A DNA stretch of 13,789 bases from Proteobacteria bacterium UBA1844 (GTDB taxonomy: Bacteria; Pseudomonadota; Gammaproteobacteria; Steroidobacterales; Woeseiaceae), in assembly GCA_002338615.1 (NCBI GenBank), contig DDIS01000078.1:1-13789 (forward strand), in the 5' to 3' direction. Below are positions 7,072-13,789 of this stretch, piece by piece. The notes beneath the pieces are model-generated. The model saw only the letters and a list, made by a program, of their open reading frames with translations. It was not told the origin of the DNA and did no database searches. Position 1 is the first letter of the stretch. The number at the start of each line of letters is the position of its first letter. The position numbers and the translations under genes are program-made.

Positions 7072-7126
7072 ACATAGTACTTTCAGGCTTACGCGAGGTA
7101 AACCCCATAAGGACGCAAATGAGGCT

Positions 7127-7327
7127 TTATTCGGCGGCTTTCTTGGCGCCGGATGCAGCCGCTTGTTCGCTTTGTATTCGCTCGTAGATCTCTTCGCGGT
7201 GCACAGCAACATCTTTTGGCGCATTCACGCCTATCCGCACCTGGTTTCCTTTCACTCCTAAAACGGTAATCGTGACATCGCTCCCGATCATGACCGTTTC
7301 ACCAGCGCGCCGTGTCAATATCAACAT
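7127..7327 (-). CDS. csrA: Carbon storage regulator CsrA
   Basis: CsrA is a small dimeric RNA-binding protein that controls translation and stability of many mRNAs by binding GGA motifs. The 66-residue product starts with the family sequence [15 protein letters not shown]. It keeps R44 in [14 protein letters not shown], which is needed for RNA binding in E. coli CsrA. The Ala/Lys-rich tail ([12 protein letters not shown]) is a variable extension. The frame has an in-frame ATG at 7342, five codons upstream, but the family always begins MLILTRR. GGAG at 7337-7340 lies nine bases before ATG 7327, so I chose the latter. The gene sits directly after alaS; the lysC gene present between them in some relatives is absent. 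Its leader carries CsrA-type sites, described separately. Confidence 0.96.
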   Translation of the reverse strand: MLILTRRAGETVMIGSDVTITVLGVKGNQVRIGVNAPKDVAVHREEIYERIQSEQAAASGAKKAAE

Positions 7328-7336
7328 GACTTTATT

Positions 7337-7363
7337 CTCCATCCCTGCAGGGCTCCTGCCCTG
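7337..7363 (-). promoter_or_regulatory. Putative CsrA-binding sites in the csrA leader
   Basis: Just upstream of the csrA start, the transcribed strand reads CAGGGC-AGGA-GCCCTG (7363-7348), a perfect 6-bp hairpin that shows GGA in its four-base loop. It is followed at once by CAGGGATG (7347-7340), which matches the core CARGGAUG of the CsrA consensus. A further GGA is in the Shine-Dalgarno GGAG (7340-7337). E. coli CsrA is known to repress its own translation through GGA sites over its ribosome site. The same control here is inferred from the pattern. Confidence 0.6.
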
Positions 7364-7482
7364 TTCTTTTTTACGCTTGGTACTCGCTAAACTATTGGAA
7401 TACTAGCTGATTTTCGAGATCGATGTTCATTTAGAAAATATCTTGGTTCAGTTGGACAGTTTCTTGCCATATAACAATAAGA

Positions 7483-10089
7483 CTACGCCAGCTTCGCGGC
7501 TATCCACGCCGGCACCGATGCAAGGGCCTTGTCCAGGGCCGCCGGGTCGGTGCCACCAGCCTGCGCGAAATCGGGTCGCCCTCCGCCCTTGCCACCTACC
7601 TGCTCGGCGACCGGCCGGATAAGCTCGCCCGCCTTGATCCGGTCAACATTGTCTTTCGTAACGCCTGCCGCAAGCCGTACCTTGCCATCATCGACGGAGC
7701 CAAGAACCACAACCGCACTTTGCAATTTGTCCTTGAATCGGTCCACGGCTTCGCGCAGTGTTTTCGCATCGGCGCCATCGACGCGCGTGGCCAACACCCG
7801 TATTCCGCATACTTCAACAACCTGGTCCAGTTCATTCGAGCCCTTTCCAGTCACGAGTGCCTGCTTCGCTGCGGCCAGCTCTTTCTCAAGGTCCCGGTTG
7901 CGCCTTAGCACCTGTTCGACTTTTGCCACGCTTTGATCGGATTGGCTGCGCAGCAATATTGAAATTGCATCCAGCATTTTTTGCCGCTCATCCAGCCAGG
8001 CCAGCGCGCCCGTGCCCGTCACAGCTTCAATGCGCCGGATACCCGAAGCAACGCCGCCCTCTGAGGTGATTTTGAACACACCAATATCACCCGTACGACT
8101 AACGTGCGTACCGCCACATAGTTCGACGGAGAAATCACCAAAGCGCAGCACACGAACTTCATCGCCGTACTTCTCGCCAAACAGGGCCGTCGCTCCCGAG
8201 TTCATCGCGTCGTCGTAGCTCATCAACTGGGTGTCCGCCGGACGATTTGCCCGAATTTCATCATTGACCAGTTTTTCAATCGCTGCAATCTGTTCCTCTG
8301 TGACGCCTTCGTAATGCGAAAAATCGAATCGCAGCCGGTCCGCTGCAACCAGCGATCCTTTCTGTGTCACGTGCTCGCCCAGAACCTGTCGCAATGCCGC
8401 GTGCAACAAGTGGGTCGCCGAATGGTTCAGGCGAATGGCCTGCCGGCGATCCGCATCAACGATGGCGTCAATGCTGTCGCCGGCCCGAAATTGCCCTTCC
8501 TCGACAGCACCATAATGCACGTTGGCCTTGCCACTTTTTTGCGTGTCGTCAACGCGAAACAGTTTACCTATATCGGCCAGCAGGCCGCTGTCGCCCACTT
8601 GCCCGCCACTTTCCGCATAAAACGGAGTCGAGGATAAAATGATCGCGCCATCTTCACCCGCGGACAACGACTCAACCGGCTTGTCGTCCTTGTACAAAGC
8701 CAGAATCTCGGCGACGCCGTCGGTCGATTCGTATCCGGAAAACGAGGTTTCGATATCCGATTGCATCGCACTGCCACTGGCCGCGCCAAACTTGCTGGCG
8801 GCGCGCGCTCGTGCGCGTTGCTCCTCCATGGCCTGCTCAAAGCCGGCTTCGTCGACTGCGACACCGCGCTCACGTGCAATGTCCGCGGTTAAGTCGACAG
8901 GAAAACCGTACGTGTCATAGAGCTTGAAAACGATGTCGCCGGGAATCTCCCGGCCATCCAGCGCGGTGAACGCTTCCTCGAGAATTTCCATGCCGGTATC
9001 GAGCGTTTCTGCGAATCGGCGTCCTTCCTGCTCGAGTACTTTTTCGACATGTGCTTGCGCTTTAAGCAGTTCCGGGTAGGCATCGCCCATTTCGATGGCA
9101 AGCGGTGCAACCAGCTTGTGAAAAAACAGCCCCTCGTAGCCGAGTTTCTTGCCGTGCCGGATTGCACGCCGGACGATGCGACGCAGGACATAGCCCCGCC
9201 CTTCGTTGCCAGGCAGCACGCCATCCACAACAAGAAACGAACAGGCGCGTATGTGGTCGGCAATGACGTTCAACGAACTGTCACCGTTGTTTGGTACACC
9301 GAGTGTTGCGGCAACCGCTTCGATCAGGTTCTTGAAGAGGTCAATTTCGTAGTTACTGTGCACGCCTTGCATGACCGCGGCGATACGTTCAAGACCCATA
9401 CCGGTGTCCACCGACGGCTTCGGTAGCGGCGACAATTCGCCCGTCGCGGAACGATCGAACTGCATGAACACGAGATTCCATATTTCTATAAAGCGGTCAC
9501 CATCTTCGTTCGGCGAACCCGGCGGGCCGCCCGGAACCTCCGGGCCATGATCGTAAAAAATCTCCGAACAGGGTCCGCAGGGCCCCGTATCACCCATGGC
9601 CCAGAAATTGTCTTTCGCGCCAAGACGTGAAAAGCGGGACGGGTCGATCTTCATCTCGTTAAGCCAGATATCGGCCGCTTCGTCATCGTCCTCGTAAACA
9701 GTAACCCACAGCTGCCCGGCCGGCAGACCCAGGGTCACCGTCAGGAATTCCCAGGCAAACGCCGCGGCCTCGCGTTTGAAATAGTCACCGAAACTGAAAT
9801 TGCCCAGCATCTCGAAGAAGGTATGGTGCCGGGCCGTGTACCCGACATTTTCGAGATCATTGTGTTTACCGCCTGCGCGCACACAGCGCTGTGAACTTGC
9901 CGCACGATCGTATGCGCGCTTGTCCAGCCCGAGGAAAACATCCTTGAACTGCACCATGCCGGCGTTGGTAAACAGCAAGGTCGGGTCGTTGCCAGGCACG
10001 AGTGGTGAACTCGGCACCACCTCGTGGTTACGCTCACGGAAATACGCCAGGAAAGCCTGGCGCAGCTCATTGCTGGTCATGAATTTCAT
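7483..10089 (-). CDS. alaS: Alanyl-tRNA synthetase
   Basis: AlaRS charges tRNA-Ala in the cytoplasm and removes mischarged Ser and Gly. The 868-residue protein has the usual bacterial length. The class II catalytic core is at the N terminus ([20 protein letters not shown], then [17 protein letters not shown]). The editing-domain metal ligands are H556 and H560 (HSATH) and C658 and H662 (CGGTH). The C-terminal C-Ala domain ends with [16 protein letters not shown] used ATG 10089; ATG 10080 three codons later is also possible, and neither has a strong ribosome site. The 31-bp inverted repeat ends 25 bases before the start. E. coli AlaRS represses its own gene by binding a palindrome at its promoter, so related control is conceivable. 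csrA follows after a 155-bp gap. Confidence 0.97.
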   Translation of the reverse strand: MKFMTSNELRQAFLAYFRERNHEVVPSSPLVPGNDPTLLFTNAGMVQFKDVFLGLDKRAYDRAASSQRCVRAGGKHNDLENVGYTARHHTFFEMLGNFSFGDYFKREAAAFAWEFLTVTLGLPAGQLWVTVYEDDDEAADIWLNEMKIDPSRFSRLGAKDNFWAMGDTGPCGPCSEIFYDHGPEVPGGPPGSPNEDGDRFIEIWNLVFMQFDRSATGELSPLPKPSVDTGMGLERIAAVMQGVHSNYEIDLFKNLIEAVAATLGVPNNGDSSLNVIADHIRACSFLVVDGVLPGNEGRGYVLRRIVRRAIRHGKKLGYEGLFFHKLVAPLAIEMGDAYPELLKAQAHVEKVLEQEGRRFAETLDTGMEILEEAFTALDGREIPGDIVFKLYDTYGFPVDLTADIARERGVAVDEAGFEQAMEEQRARARAASKFGAASGSAMQSDIETSFSGYESTDGVAEILALYKDDKPVESLSAGEDGAIILSSTPFYAESGGQVGDSGLLADIGKLFRVDDTQKSGKANVHYGAVEEGQFRAGDSIDAIVDADRRQAIRLNHSATHLLHAALRQVLGEHVTQKGSLVAADRLRFDFSHYEGVTEEQIAAIEKLVNDEIRANRPADTQLMSYDDAMNSGATALFGEKYGDEVRVLRFGDFSVELCGGTHVSRTGDIGVFKITSEGGVASGIRRIEAVTGTGALAWLDERQKMLDAISILLRSQSDQSVAKVEQVLRRNRDLEKELAAAKQALVTGKGSNELDQVVEVCGIRVLATRVDGADAKTLREAVDRFKDKLQSAVVVLGSVDDGKVRLAAGVTKDNVDRIKAGELIRPVAEQVGGKGGGRPDFAQAGGTDPAALDKALASVPAWIAAKLA

Positions 10090-10114
10090 TGACTCGTGCT
10101 TGAATGGGTAAGTT

Positions 10115-10196
10115 GGTGCCGGTCATAACAATATAACTTGTTGCGCGCTGCGTCACTCCACAACACGCAACAAGTTATATTGTTATGACCGGCACC
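10115..10196. repeat. Perfect 31-bp inverted repeat with 20-bp spacer, between recX and alaS
   Basis: The left arm is 10115-10145 and the right arm 10166-10196. All 31 positions are complementary, and three more outer bases would pair with one mismatch (GTT against GAC). The outer part is GGTGCCGGTC; the inner part is AT-rich (CATAACAATATAAC) and ends TTGTTGCG. The 20-base spacer is 10146-10165. It can form a long hairpin on either strand, 25 bases before the alaS start. No T-run follows on either side, so it is not a standard intrinsic terminator. No clear target-site duplication flanks it. Confidence 0.9.
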
Positions 10197-10262
10197 GACG
10201 TGGGCGCCCGGGGCTTGAAGCTGGCGAACAAGCCTGGCCTGCCAATTTTGTTTGTAGCCGTA

Positions 10263-10742
10263 CTAATGTTCGCGGTCGTCGGCTGCGGCCTGGATGTGGT
10301 CCGATTCAAAGCCACGTGATTGCAGAAAGCGCATTTGCCGTGCCTTTTCCTTGAAATCGCGAGGCAGGTCCGCGCCGAATTTGCGCGCCCGGACCTCCCG
10401 CGCCAGTGCGAACCAGTCCTGCTCGCTATCGTTGAGCGCCTCAGAAAGCAATACATCGCTGATGCCACGCTGCCTGAGATCAGCGCGAATGCGCGCCGGT
10501 CCCTTACCCTGGTTGATGCGCGCATGGACAAATGCCGCGACGAAGCGCCGGTCGTTCTGCAGCCCTTCGCTGGTCAGGCGCTTGACTGCATCCTGCGCAA
10601 CTTGCGCATCGAAGCCGGCGTTCGCCAGCTTCTGGCAAAGCTCGTCACCAGCGTACTCGCGACGCGCGAGGTAATCCATGGCCTTCTTGCGCGCTTCCAG
10701 GAGGCTGCTGAAATGATCAGGCTTCGGCGGTCGCTTCTTCGT
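10263..10742 (-). CDS. recX: Regulatory protein RecX
   Basis: RecX binds RecA filaments and limits their activity. The 159-residue product is helical and shows the family pattern: a first repeat around [20 protein letters not shown], then [33 protein letters not shown] and a C-terminal [17 protein letters not shown], as in E. coli RecX. The frame is open further into recA (to 10802). GTG 10742 has GAGG eight bases upstream and gives the usual length, so I chose it. It overlaps the 3' end of recA by 26 bp, which implies a shared transcript and translational coupling. It is followed by the long inverted repeat and alaS. Confidence 0.92.
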   Translation of the reverse strand, partial: TKKRPPKPDHFSSLLEARKKAMDYLARREYAGDELCQKLANAGFDAQVAQDAVKRLTSEGLQNDRRFVAAFVHARINQGKGPARIRADLRQRGISDVLLSEALNDSEQDWFALAREVRARKFGADLPRDFKEKARQMRFLQSRGFESDHIQAAADDREH

Positions 10743-11757
10743 CACCTGCGGCTGCCTCTGCGACGGTGGGCGGTAACAACAAGGCACGAATCTTCGCTTC
10801 AATCTCCGCAGCCGTGCCGGGATTTGCTTTTAGGTATTCGCGCACATTTTCCTTGCCCTGACCGATGCGGTCATCGCCATAGCTGTACCAGGAACCGGCT
10901 TTATCGACAATGCCGTTGGCTACGCCGAGATCGATGATCTCGCCTTCCCGCGAGATTCCCTGGCCGTACAGAATTTCGAATTCAGCCTGCTTGAACGGTG
11001 GTGAAACCTTGTTCTTGACCACCTTGACGCGGGTCTGGTTACCAATGACCTCATCGCCTTTCTTAATCGCGCCGATGCGGCGTATATCCATCCGCACCGA
11101 GGCGTAGAACTTGAGGGCATTGCCGCCCGTGGTCGTTTCCGGGCTACCGAACATGACGCCAATCTTCATACGAATCTGGTTGATGAAGATCACCATCGCG
11201 TTGGAGCGCTTGATGTTGCCGGTTAGCTTCCTGAGCGCCTGCGACATCAGGCGTGCCTGCAGGCCCATGTGCGAGTCACCCATTTCGCCTTCGATCTCGG
11301 CTTTGGGTGTCAGCGCCGCGACAGAGTCAACGACAATGACATCCACAGCGCCCGAACGAACCAGCATGTCCGTGATTTCGAGCGCCTGCTCGCCGGTATC
11401 CGGTTGCGAAACCAACAGCTCATCGACGTTCACACCGAGCTTGCCGGCATAATTCGGGTCGAGCGCGTGCTCTGCATCCACAAATGCTGCGGTGCCGCCC
11501 ATTTTTTGCGCTTCGGCGATGATCTGCAATGTCAGGGTTGTCTTGCCCGAGGATTCGGGGCCATAGATCTCCACGACGCGACCTCGCGGAACGCCGCCGA
11601 TGCCGAGCGCGACGTCCAGCCCGATTGAGCCTGTCGAGACAGCCTCAATATCGCGGATACTGGTGCCGTCTCCAAGGCGCATGACCGAGCCTTTGCCGAA
11701 CTGCTTTTCAATTTGACCCAGGGCTGCTGCGAGCGCTTTTTTGCGGTTGTCGTCCAT
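10717..11757 (-). CDS. recA: Recombinase RecA
   Basis: RecA forms filaments on single-stranded DNA, drives strand exchange and triggers LexA self-cleavage in the SOS response. The 346-residue protein is full length. Walker A is GPESSGKTT (residues 66-74), followed by the catalytic region FVDAEHALD and Walker [11 protein letters not shown]. The DNA-binding loops lie in [15 protein letters not shown] and [19 protein letters not shown]. The C-terminal tail is acidic (GDEEATAEA), as usual. GGAAGG lies about eight bases before the ATG. A LexA-type box overlaps a TATAAT element 33-48 bases upstream, consistent with SOS control. recX overlaps its 3' end. Confidence 0.98.
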   Translation of the reverse strand: MDDNRKKALAAALGQIEKQFGKGSVMRLGDGTSIRDIEAVSTGSIGLDVALGIGGVPRGRVVEIYGPESSGKTTLTLQIIAEAQKMGGTAAFVDAEHALDPNYAGKLGVNVDELLVSQPDTGEQALEITDMLVRSGAVDVIVVDSVAALTPKAEIEGEMGDSHMGLQARLMSQALRKLTGNIKRSNAMVIFINQIRMKIGVMFGSPETTTGGNALKFYASVRMDIRRIGAIKKGDEVIGNQTRVKVVKNKVSPPFKQAEFEILYGQGISREGEIIDLGVANGIVDKAGSWYSYGDDRIGQGKENVREYLKANPGTAAEIEAKIRALLLPPTVAEAAAGDEEATAEA

Positions 11758-11789
11758 CGTTTTGTGCCTTCCTTCCGGATTTGATTTAC

Positions 11790-11805
11790 ATGTGATTATA
11801 TACAG
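11790..11805 (-). promoter_or_regulatory. Putative LexA (SOS) box overlapping the recA -10 element
   Basis: The minus strand reads TACTGTATATAATCACAT across this site. It has CTGT, eight AT-rich bases, then ACAT, against the gammaproteobacterial consensus CTGT-N8-ACAG, so only the last core base differs. A perfect TATAAT -10 hexamer (11795-11800) lies inside it. No good -35 hexamer is visible at 16-18 bp. The position, 33 bp before recA, is where SOS boxes of recA genes are found. Confidence 0.7.
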
Positions 11806-11918
11806 TAATTATGGCATTTGGCTACCGCAATGAAACGCGCCGAAATTACCGTCTTCGTGCAGAAATACGAGCAACATACACCTGTGGCGATGAGGCGGCA
11901 GCACAAACTGCACCGGCT

Positions 11919-12437
11919 TTAGACATGCAGCCGCTCAAGGATGCCGCGCAGTGCATGCGCGACACTCAAGCGCCGCACAACGTCCCGACCACCTGAAAAC
12001 TGCACGAGCTCGGTGGTGGTTTCGAGGTCGGATCCACGGCGCTGGGACCAGCCAAACCAGACGGTGCCGACCGGTTTTTGCGCCGTGCCGCCGTCTGGCC
12101 CCGCGATCCCGCTGACCGAAACAGCGATGTCTGCGCCGCTTAGCGACATCACCCCGTCGGCCATAGCCGCCACGGTCGCAGCGCTCACCGCACCGTGGTC
12201 CAGCACTGTGCGCTTTGCCACTTTCAGCAACGAGGTCTTCGCCGCGTTTGAATAGCTCACAACCCCGTACTCGAACACCGCCGAGCTACCCGGAATGTCG
12301 GTCAGTGCTTTTGCTATCCAGCCGCCCGTGCAGGATTCAGCGGTCGCAATTTTATGCTCACTCGCAGCCAGCGCGAGTACCACGCGCTCGGCAAGATCGT
12401 GAATTTCTTCATCAGGATTAACGAACTCGTCGCTCAC
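11919..12437 (-). CDS. pncC: Nicotinamide-nucleotide amidase PncC (CinA C-terminal domain)
   Basis: PncC deamidates nicotinamide mononucleotide to nicotinic acid mononucleotide, recycling NAD. The 172-residue protein is the stand-alone CinA C-terminal domain, close to the 165 residues of the E. coli enzyme. Family motifs are ATAESCTGGWIAKALTDIPG (31-50), with the conserved Ser in SCTGG, then YGVVSYSNAAK and VSVSGIAGPDGGTAQKPVGT. The frame reaches GTG 12464, but that codon lacks a ribosome site. GTG 12437 has GAGG eight bases before it, so I chose it. It lies 161 bp upstream of recA on the same strand, the common cinA-recA arrangement. The older name cinA reflects competence in Gram-positive bacteria and need not apply here. 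Confidence 0.93.
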   Translation of the reverse strand: MSDEFVNPDEEIHDLAERVVLALAASEHKIATAESCTGGWIAKALTDIPGSSAVFEYGVVSYSNAAKTSLLKVAKRTVLDHGAVSAATVAAMADGVMSLSGADIAVSVSGIAGPDGGTAQKPVGTVWFGWSQRRGSDLETTTELVQFSGGRDVVRRLSVAHALRGILERLHV

Positions 12438-12499
12438 CCGATGTGCCTCTGAGTCTTCGCCCACATCGCGACATTCTACTCAATCAAGGCGCACATAAA

Positions 12500-13585
12500 T
12501 CAATTGCTGATAACGGAGTCATACAACTCTATGTGCCGCCGGGTCATGACCTCAATCGAGAATTCCTCGCGCATCCGAACGCGCCCGGCTGCACCCATCT
12601 GACCGCGCCGGGCATCGTCATCCATCAGCCTTGCAATAGCTGCGGCCAGCGCAGCGGTATCTTCCGGAGCAACCAGCAGTCCGGTCGCACCGTCCTCAAC
12701 CGCTTCGCTCACGCCCCCGGCGGCGAAGCCGACCACAGGCACTCCGGCCGCCTGCGCTTTCAGCGTGGCAACACCCAGGCCTTCAGCGAGCGAGGGATGC
12801 GCGAACAAATCGAAGCAGCCAACGTAGGTATCCAGATCGTCGCGGTAGCCCGCAAATTGCACCGCTTCGCCAAGCTTGAGGTCGGCCGCTTGCGCGCGCA
12901 GCGCGGCTTCAAGTTCGCCCTCGCCGAACAGTATCAGCCGAATTGGCCGACCCTCTGCACGCAGCTTGCCGAGCGCATCGAGCAGGAATCGATGTCCCTT
13001 GCGCGCTATCAGCTGTCCCGCTGCCGCCATCACGAACGTACCCTCCGGCACCGCGAACTGCTTCTGGAAGGCCGCTCGATCCGGCGCACTTGCAAATGCT
13101 CCGGCATCGACAGCGCTGCGTATCACGGCAAGGCGCGAGTCATCGACGCCGAGGCCGCGCAGCACCTCGGCGATCGCGTCCGAGATCGCAATGATTTTTT
13201 TGAACGGCCGGTAGCGCAGGGTCGCGATGAGCTGCATTTCGGTATTGTCGACGCGCCGCGTGACCACGGCCGGTACGTCCGCGAAACTCGCGGCGAGGCC
13301 GCCCAGCACATCGGCGCCGCGACGGGAATGACAATGCACGAGATCCGGTTTGGTTTCGTTGATGTATTGCGTGAGGCGGTAGGCGAATGGCAGGTCGAGA
13401 TCGCCGGCACAGAACAGGTTCTGCACCCGGATGCCCTTGGCCCGTGCCGCAGAATCAGCGCCCGAGCCGGGCGGACAAACAACGGTATTTTCGTGGCCGA
13501 GCTGCTGCAAGGCGGCAACCAGGTAGACGACCTGTTGCGGCCCGCCGTAAAAGTGTCGGCCGGTTTCAACATGCAAAATCTTCAT
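12500..13585 (-). CDS. GT4-type glycosyltransferase
   Basis: This 361-residue protein has the GT-B fold of retaining GT4 glycosyltransferases. The N-terminal domain shows the glycine loop FYGGPQQVVYLVAALQQLGH (12-31) and a VHCHSRRGADVLG stretch. The C-terminal domain has GQLIARKGHRFLLDAL (190-205), LILFGEGEL and HPSLAEGLGVATLKAQAAGV (263-282). The usual E-x7-E nucleotide-sugar motif is E268-x7-K276, so the second Glu is Lys. No signal peptide or membrane span is visible. The likely role is envelope polysaccharide or LPS sugar transfer, but donor and acceptor are unknown and no other sugar genes are nearby. The start has no clear ribosome site, and a possible -10 lies six bases upstream. It is divergent from mutS. 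Confidence 0.9.
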   Translation of the reverse strand: MKILHVETGRHFYGGPQQVVYLVAALQQLGHENTVVCPPGSGADSAARAKGIRVQNLFCAGDLDLPFAYRLTQYINETKPDLVHCHSRRGADVLGGLAASFADVPAVVTRRVDNTEMQLIATLRYRPFKKIIAISDAIAEVLRGLGVDDSRLAVIRSAVDAGAFASAPDRAAFQKQFAVPEGTFVMAAAGQLIARKGHRFLLDALGKLRAEGRPIRLILFGEGELEAALRAQAADLKLGEAVQFAGYRDDLDTYVGCFDLFAHPSLAEGLGVATLKAQAAGVPVVGFAAGGVSEAVEDGATGLLVAPEDTAALAAAIARLMDDDARRGQMGAAGRVRMREEFSIEVMTRRHIELYDSVISN

Positions 13586-13591
13586 CGCTCA

Positions 13592-13619
13592 ATCATACTT
13601 GAAACGAAAATGCCGTCAG
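13592..13619 (-). promoter_or_regulatory. Possible promoter of the glycosyltransferase gene
   Basis: On the minus strand CTGACG (13619-13614) and TATGAT (13597-13592) match the -35 and -10 consensus at four and five of six bases, with a 16-bp spacer. The -10 ends six bases before the ATG, so transcription would begin at or next to the start codon. That would give a leaderless mRNA, which fits the lack of a Shine-Dalgarno site. The evidence is pattern only. Confidence 0.3.
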
Positions 13620-13671
13620 AAGCCTTTTTCGAACTCACATCCCGCACTCTGCGAGCCAGGACCTTCCAGCG

Positions 13672-13789
13672 ATGAAGCCCGACGTCTCCTCCCTGCACAC
13701 GCCCATGATGCGCCAGTATCTCGCGATCAAGGCCGAATACCCCGATATGCTCGTGTTCTACCGTATGGGCGACTTTTACGAGTTGTTCT
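13672..13789 (+). CDS. mutS: DNA mismatch repair protein MutS, 3'-truncated by the window edge
   Basis: MutS recognises mismatched bases and starts methyl-directed repair. Only the first 39 codons are in the window. [20 protein letters not shown] and [11 protein letters not shown] match the MutS N-terminal mismatch-binding domain. The Phe-x-Glu that wedges into the mismatch is present as F35-Y36-E37. AGGA lies about ten bases before the ATG. The gene is divergent from the glycosyltransferase with 86 bp between their starts. mutS near recA is a known gammaproteobacterial arrangement. Confidence 0.95.
   Translation, partial: MKPDVSSLHTPMMRQYLAIKAEYPDMLVFYRMGDFYELF

Noticed and set aside
6885..7126. 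CsrB-like small RNA that would titrate CsrA
   Set aside because: On the csrA strand only about four GGA triplets occur in 240 bases, roughly the chance number, and only one is clearly in a hairpin loop.
7101..7129. Terminator hairpin after csrA (AAGCCTCAT pairing with ATGGGGTTT)
   Set aside because: The stem needs two G-U pairs and is not followed by a T-run.
10115..10196. Intrinsic terminator for recA-recX
   Set aside because: The arms are mixed in composition with no T-run on either side; it is kept only as an inverted repeat.
11811..11996. Plus-strand ORF starting MAFGYRNETRRNYR upstream of recA
   Set aside because: It lacks a ribosome site and a family match, and it runs into pncC on the opposite strand.
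12443..13675. 410-codon plus-strand open frame opposite the glycosyltransferase
   Set aside because: It is a shadow of a gene with clear GT4 motifs on the other strand; its translation shows no recognisable domain.
1..13789. CRISPR array, insertion sequence or prophage genes
   Set aside because: No regularly spaced repeats, transposase, integrase or phage motifs were seen on either strand.

Overview
The window looks like a gammaproteobacterial chromosome. The strongest reason is the block recA-recX-alaS-csrA-tRNA-Ser(GCU), which has the same gene order as in E. coli and relatives. It lies beside pncC (the cinA-like gene) and the 5' end of mutS, as in several gammaproteobacteria. I cannot name a genus. 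The sequence is moderately GC-rich, and several genes seem to start at GTG or TTG. No mobile element, CRISPR array or rRNA was seen.

Layout. Positions 1-1629 (+) carry molybdenum cofactor genes: a 5'-truncated moeA, then moaB. Positions 1630-2002 hold no convincing gene. Positions 2003-2368 (+) encode a small cupin. Positions 2558-5165 (+) form a tight operon-like cassette: an IscU/NifU-like protein with an altered active site, a flavoprotein related to sulfide:quinone oxidoreductase (SQR), a DUF1641 protein, and an OsmC peroxidase-like protein. Positions 5258-6776 (+) encode a fold-type III PLP decarboxylase of the ornithine decarboxylase type and a small DUF486 membrane protein.

From 6794 to 13585 everything is on the minus strand. 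Read in the direction of transcription it is: glycosyltransferase, pncC, recA, recX (overlapping recA), a 31-bp perfect inverted repeat, alaS, csrA, a hairpin-rich spacer, and tRNA-Ser. mutS begins at 13672 on the plus strand, divergent from the glycosyltransferase, and runs off the window.

How the genes may work together. recA and recX make the recombinase and its modulator, probably under LexA control through a near-consensus box at the recA promoter. csrA seems to carry CsrA-binding-type sites in its own leader, which suggests autoregulation. The most novel part is the cassette at 2558-5165. Its flavoprotein keeps one SQR-type cysteine but lacks the C-terminal redox cysteine. Its scaffold-like partner keeps two of three IscU cysteines and lacks the key Asp. 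A thiol peroxidase-like OsmC protein follows. Together these suggest sulfur or persulfide redox chemistry that is not classical sulfide oxidation; this is inference.
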